DNA of 47,262 nucleotides from Bacteroidales bacterium (lineage in GTDB: Bacteria > Bacteroidota > Bacteroidia > Bacteroidales > UBA932). Below the pieces are notes generated by a model. That model did not search any database, was not told the origin of the DNA, and saw nothing but the letters and a program-made list of their open reading frames with translations. The stretch lies in assembly GCA_024695285.1 (NCBI GenBank), contig JAILIM010000021.1, positions 1 through 47,262 of the forward strand, read 5' to 3'. Position numbers and translations under genes: made by a program. This document shows positions 43,485 through 47,262 of the stretch, piece after piece (position 1 is the first letter of the stretch; each line of letters begins with the position of its first letter).

Positions 43485-46400
43485 ATGCACGCTAAAACCC
43501 TTCTTCGCGCCGCCTTCGCGGCGGCCGCACTCCTCCTGTCACTCCCGTCCGGAGCGCAGGAGAAGAAAACCTTCTGCAATCCGCTCGACCTGGTGGTTCC
43601 CGGCGAGCGCTCCTACCGCGGAGGGGAGCCGGTGGTCCTGATCTACCAGGACGACTACTTCCTGTTCGTTTCGCACCGCAAGGGCTACTGGTACTCCCCC
43701 GATTTCAAGAACTGGACCTACGTGGACGCTCCGAACTACCCGGGCGGCGTGGTCTCCGTCGTAGAGATGGACGGCAGCCTGTACGGCTGCTCCATGAACA
43801 ACAAGAACGTCTACAAAGCCATCGATCCCAAGGCAGGCACCTGGGAGCAGGTCGGCACTTTCGACAGCGACCGCTACGGCGACGCCAACATGTTCGTCGA
43901 TGACGACGGACGGCTCTACCTGTACTACGGCTGGTCGCAGCTCATGCCTTTCAAGGTCGTCGAGCTGGACAAGAAAACCTTCAAGGAGATCGCCGGACCG
44001 GAGATCCTCTTCTTCAGCGACTACCGCAACCACGGATTCGAGAAGCGCACCCGCGACGACGTGATCTTCTCCATCTTCAACGGCCGCCGCGACTACTACG
44101 AAGAGGAATACCCCTGGATCGAAGGTCCCTGGATGACCAAGCACAATGGCAAATACTACCTCCAATATGCCGCCATCGGCCTGGAACTCCTCTCCTACTC
44201 GCACGGCGTCTACGTAAGCGACAGCCCCATGGGCCCGTTCACTTACTCCGAGCATAATCCGTTGACTTTCAAGACGACGGGCTTCGCAGTGGGAGCCGGA
44301 CACGGCAGCACCTTCCACGACAAGAACGGCCAGCTCTGGACCATCTGCATGATTCCGGCCAGCTACGGCGGGGCCGGGCGCGGCTCCGAGCTCGCCATCT
44401 TCCCGACGGCGGTGGACGCCGACGGCGTGATGCATTCCAATGTCGAATTCGGCGACTACCCGCAGTTCTGGCCGGGTACGCGGACCGATGCCGTGGACCA
44501 CAACTGGACCGGCTGGAAACTCCTCTCGCACAAGAAGAAAGTCACCGTCTCCTCCACCTTCGAGAACTATGTGCCGGAGAACGGCGTGGACGAAGACTTC
44601 ATGACCAACTGGGCCGCCGCGACAGGCGATCCGGGTGAGTTCTTCGAAGTGGATCTCGGCAAGGTGGCCGACATCTACGCCATCCAGTGCAACTTCGACC
44701 ACATCGGTGCCACGCAGCCCGCCCGGGCCGGTTTCGGTGCTCCCGGCGCCGCCGCACCCGCCAATCCCGAATACTATCAGTGCTTCACCGTGGAGGTGTC
44801 GCAGGACGGCAGCAACTGGACGAAGGTCATCGACAAGAGCGCCAACAAGCTCGACTTCCACCACGACTACACCGAACTCAAGACGCCGGTCCAGGCCCGC
44901 TACGTCAAGCTCATCAATGCCCGGCAGTGCCACGACGGCGCCAAATTCAGCGTCAAGGACCTGCGCGTCTTCGGCAACCCGTATTCCGCAGGCTCCGTCA
45001 AGGTGGGCGGCGTCAAGGTCACCCGCAACGCCGAAGACCGGCGCGAGGCCCAGCTCCTCTGGGATCCGGTGCCGGGTGCAGACGGCTACATCGTCCGCTA
45101 TGGCATCGAGCCTGACAAACTCTACAACAGCTACATCGTTTACGACAACAACTACCTCAAGCTCCACAGCCTCAACACCGCTCCCGAGTACTTCTTCGAA
45201 GTCGAGTCCTTCGACTCCGGCCTGGATTACTTCCGTCCGCGGAGCGAAGCCGTCAACGGCACCGGCGGTGAAGTGGAGATCAACAAGCGCACCCCCGGCC
45301 AGCGGGGCGGCGGTTACGGCGGCGACGCCCAGACCAAGCGCGTGATGATCACGGAAGGCGTGGACGAATACGTCTTCGACGGCATCGACCCGGGCTACTG
45401 GGTGATCAACCACAGCTACGGTCCCGTCCTCTGGGCCGGCAACCTCACCGCGGCCGACCTGGTCGGCGAGGGTGAGCCGGGCATCGAGGCCAAGCTCACC
45501 GAGATGGGCACGGGCACGCAGGTCACCGCCGAGATGTGGATGAAAGTCGTGCGCGGTCCCCAGACGGGCAAGGTGGTGCTGCAGATCAGGCACCAGCCCC
45601 GCCGGGGCGGCTGGCCGGGCATGGGCGGCGCGATGGGCGCTCCGCAGATGGGCGGCGTGTCCTCCCCCGTCGTGAACCCGGACAACACCGTGACTTTCAA
45701 CTACCGGGATCCCAACGCCAAGTCCGTCAAGGTCAACACCCAGTTCGCCGGCACCCAGGAAATGACGAAGGGCGCGAACGGCGTGTGGACCGTCACCCTC
45801 GGTCCCGTGGCTCCGGACATGTACCCCTACAGCTTCGACGTGGACGGGGTGCAGGTGATGGACCCGCAGAACCCGGACTGGTTCCCCAACGAGACCTTCA
45901 AGAACAGCATCGTGGACGTCCGCGGCACGGGTGAGCCCCTCATCCACGCCCTCAAGGACGTGCCGCACGGCAGCGTGGACTATGTCAACTACTGGTCCAA
46001 TTCCCTCGGCACCTGGGGCAACGCCATCGTGTACACCCCGCCGATGTACGACAAGAACAAGAATAAGAAATACCCCGTCTTCTACCTCATCAGCGGCACC
46101 ACCGACACGGAGGAAGTGTACTTCAAGGTCGGCCGGATGAACCTCATCCTGGACAACCTCATCGCGCAGGGCAAGGCCAAAGAAATGATCATCGTCCTCC
46201 CCTATGGAAACCCTTCCAAGTACTTCCAGCCGGGTCAGGGCCAGCTCGACGGGCATTCCTTCACCCGCGACCTGATGCACGACCTGATGCCCTTCGTGGA
46301 GAAGAATTACCGCACCATCAACGACCGTGACCACCGGGCTATCGGCGGCTTCTCACGCGGCGGCAACCAGGCCCTCTCGACGGGCCTGACGCACCTCGGC

Positions 46401-46676
46401 AAATTCTCCTGGCTCTGCTCCTACAGTTCCTTCACCGACATGAACCTGAACGGCGTGTACGACGATGCCGAGGCGCTCAACAAGCAGATCCACCTCTTCT
46501 GGCTGGGCGTTGGCACGGACGACTTCCTCTACGGCAATGCCAAGGACTATATGGACTTCCTCGACAGCAAGGGGATCAACAACGTCAAGGTGTTCACGAA
46601 TGACAAGTTCGGCCACACCTGGATGAACGCCAAGTATTTCCTCGATGAGTCCCTTCCTCTCCTGTTCCAAGAATAA
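43485..46676 (+). CDS. multidomain GH43-like glycosidase / CBM32-like / CE1-type esterase
   Basis: The 1063-residue protein has a signal peptide ending PSGAQ. Residues about 28-330 resemble a GH43-type five-bladed propeller with Asp133 (GDANMFVDDDG) and Glu213 (IEGPW) at expected positions; the usual early base Asp seems to be Glu48 (GGEPVV). Residues about 345-500 look like an F5/8 type C (CBM32) domain, about 510-600 a fibronectin-III domain, about 730-810 an E-set domain and about 830-1063 a CE1-type esterase with Ser957 (GFSRGG) and His1044 (GHTW). It would trim side chains and remove ester groups from a polysaccharide such as arabinoxylan; this is inference. Gly-rich linkers join the parts. 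Confidence 0.82.
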   Translation: MHAKTLLRAAFAAAALLLSLPSGAQEKKTFCNPLDLVVPGERSYRGGEPVVLIYQDDYFLFVSHRKGYWYSPDFKNWTYVDAPNYPGGVVSVVEMDGSLYGCSMNNKNVYKAIDPKAGTWEQVGTFDSDRYGDANMFVDDDGRLYLYYGWSQLMPFKVVELDKKTFKEIAGPEILFFSDYRNHGFEKRTRDDVIFSIFNGRRDYYEEEYPWIEGPWMTKHNGKYYLQYAAIGLELLSYSHGVYVSDSPMGPFTYSEHNPLTFKTTGFAVGAGHGSTFHDKNGQLWTICMIPASYGGAGRGSELAIFPTAVDADGVMHSNVEFGDYPQFWPGTRTDAVDHNWTGWKLLSHKKKVTVSSTFENYVPENGVDEDFMTNWAAATGDPGEFFEVDLGKVADIYAIQCNFDHIGATQPARAGFGAPGAAAPANPEYYQCFTVEVSQDGSNWTKVIDKSANKLDFHHDYTELKTPVQARYVKLINARQCHDGAKFSVKDLRVFGNPYSAGSVKVGGVKVTRNAEDRREAQLLWDPVPGADGYIVRYGIEPDKLYNSYIVYDNNYLKLHSLNTAPEYFFEVESFDSGLDYFRPRSEAVNGTGGEVEINKRTPGQRGGGYGGDAQTKRVMITEGVDEYVFDGIDPGYWVINHSYGPVLWAGNLTAADLVGEGEPGIEAKLTEMGTGTQVTAEMWMKVVRGPQTGKVVLQIRHQPRRGGWPGMGGAMGAPQMGGVSSPVVNPDNTVTFNYRDPNAKSVKVNTQFAGTQEMTKGANGVWTVTLGPVAPDMYPYSFDVDGVQVMDPQNPDWFPNETFKNSIVDVRGTGEPLIHALKDVPHGSVDYVNYWSNSLGTWGNAIVYTPPMYDKNKNKKYPVFYLISGTTDTEEVYFKVGRMNLILDNLIAQGKAKEMIIVLPYGNPSKYFQPGQGQLDGHSFTRDLMHDLMPFVEKNYRTINDRDHRAIGGFSRGGNQALSTGLTHLGKFSWLCSYSSFTDMNLNGVYDDAEALNKQIHLFWLGVGTDDFLYGNAKDYMDFLDSKGINNVKVFTNDKFGHTWMNAKYFLDESLPLLFQE

Positions 46677-46683
46677 TGAAGAT

Positions 46684-47262
46684 ATGAAAGCATACAGAAT
46701 CCTTTTCGCGGCGGCGCTGCTGCTCGCTCCGCTCTTCTCCCGCGCCCAGGCGCCGCAGGCCGGCCAGGGCCAGCGTCTCACCCCGCAGGTGATGGCCCGG
46801 ATGTTCCCGGCCGGCGTCGTGTCGCCGGAGTACCACGCTGACGGCTCCGTGACCTTCCGCTGCCAGGCGCCCAATGCCAAGGCGGTCGAACTCGACTGCC
46901 AGATGTTCCCTTCCGCCCAGCCGATGGCCAAGGATGAGCGGGGCGTGTGGAGCATCACCGTGACCCCGGGCAAGCCGGACATCTATCCCTACGCCTTCGT
47001 GATCGACGGGACCAAGATCGCCGACCCCAACAACATGTTCATCTTCCCCAACGAGGGTTTCAAGTACTCGCTGGTCGACGTGAAGGGCGCCGAGCCCTCC
47101 ATACAGGATATCCAGGATGTTCCCCACGGCAAGGTCTCCTATCGCTACTATTTCTCCAGGACCTGCGGCATCGAGCGTCCCCTGACGGTCTATACTCCCG
47201 CCGGCTATGATCCCGCCGGATCGGAGAAACTGCCGGTCCTCTACCTCATCCACGGCATGACC
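46684..47262 (+). CDS. secreted CE1-type esterase with N-terminal E-set domain, 3'-truncated by window edge
   Basis: From the ATG at 46684 the frame runs without stop to the end of the window (193 residues). It has a signal peptide ending FSRAQ, an E-set/CBM48-type domain (about residues 45-120, VSPEYHADGSVTFRCQAPNA), then the linker IQDVPHGKVSYRYY and the start of an esterase domain (LPVLYLIHGM). The linker and strand match the C-terminal half of the preceding large enzyme and the esterase at 35454-36611, so these are paralogues. The catalytic Ser and His lie beyond the window. It is 7 bp after the preceding gene, so it is cotranscribed. Confidence 0.85.
   Translation, partial: MKAYRILFAAALLLAPLFSRAQAPQAGQGQRLTPQVMARMFPAGVVSPEYHADGSVTFRCQAPNAKAVELDCQMFPSAQPMAKDERGVWSITVTPGKPDIYPYAFVIDGTKIADPNNMFIFPNEGFKYSLVDVKGAEPSIQDIQDVPHGKVSYRYYFSRTCGIERPLTVYTPAGYDPAGSEKLPVLYLIHGMT

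Noticed and set aside
41745..43490. Minus-strand open frame of 581 codons opposite the two-domain MBL gene
   Set aside because: The plus strand has two complete metal-binding motif sets; the antisense frame has none.
43539..46334. Minus-strand open frame of 931 codons opposite the GH43-like gene
   Set aside because: It is an antisense shadow, rich in Val, His, Asp and Gly with no recognisable motif, while the plus strand encodes clear domains.

Overview
The window reads as chromosomal DNA of a GC-rich member of the Bacteroidota, most likely order Bacteroidales. Many genes are preceded by the Bacteroidota vegetative promoter (TTG or TTTG, about 18-20 nt, then TAnnTTTG) and few have a Shine-Dalgarno-like sequence. 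Several gene types are typical of the phylum: a NagB/PIG-L fusion, a stand-alone PASTA protein, a histone-H1-like Hc1 protein, a DUF2795 protein, a DUF6807 lipoprotein, and a secreted Gfo/Idh/MocA oxidoreductase with a Tat-like leader. No tRNA, rRNA, transposase or CRISPR array was recognised.

Positions 1-31.2 kb are dense housekeeping sequence. In order they hold: amino-sugar catabolism (a 5'-truncated NagB/PIG-L fusion, then nagB); lnt, a LysE exporter, a PASTA protein and an RluD-type pseudouridine synthase; a convergent block with RNase G, a 29-residue basic protein and HU; lon; a minus-strand run with an acyltransferase-like protein, an acyl-CoA ligase, coaD, a thioredoxin-like protein and a ribbon-helix-helix-like protein; ung; a mannose-6-phosphate isomerase-like gene; a DJ-1/PfpI gene with an S4/Hsp15 gene; tyrS-rbfA with a LolC/E-type permease; tpiA; an M6 metalloprotease coupled to a small lipoprotein; the H1-like gene; pth with the L25/Ctc gene; htpG; a second acyl-CoA synthetase; a HAD hydrolase; folE; and a DUF2795 gene. 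Genes overlap often, both head-to-tail and tail-to-tail.

Positions 31.2-47.3 kb are accessory in character. After a strong terminator there are about 540 bases without a convincing gene, holding a C9 tract, REP-like palindromes and an orphan hairpin. Next come a TlpA-like lipoprotein, a Gfo/Idh oxidoreductase coupled to a DUF6807 lipoprotein, a CE1-type esterase, an operon of a small lipoprotein, a tandem-VOC protein and an SDR, and an SGNH hydrolase paired with an MBOAT O-acyltransferase. The window ends with a two-domain metallo-beta-lactamase lipoprotein, a 1063-residue GH43-like/CBM/CE1 enzyme and a third, 3'-truncated CE1 esterase. Together these suggest periplasmic or outer-membrane processing of esterified plant-type polysaccharide; this is inference, because no SusC/SusD pair lies in the window.

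The least explained features are three palindromic DNA elements in the accessory part. One is a 255-nt element at 41352-41606 with a 35-bp terminal helix and several internal stems. One is a 59-nt palindrome inside the MBOAT coding sequence at 40060-40118, in frame. One is a REP-like unit at 31305-31406. A further recurring pattern is the -7 promoter box lying only 4-8 nt before the start codon, which suggests leaderless mRNAs.
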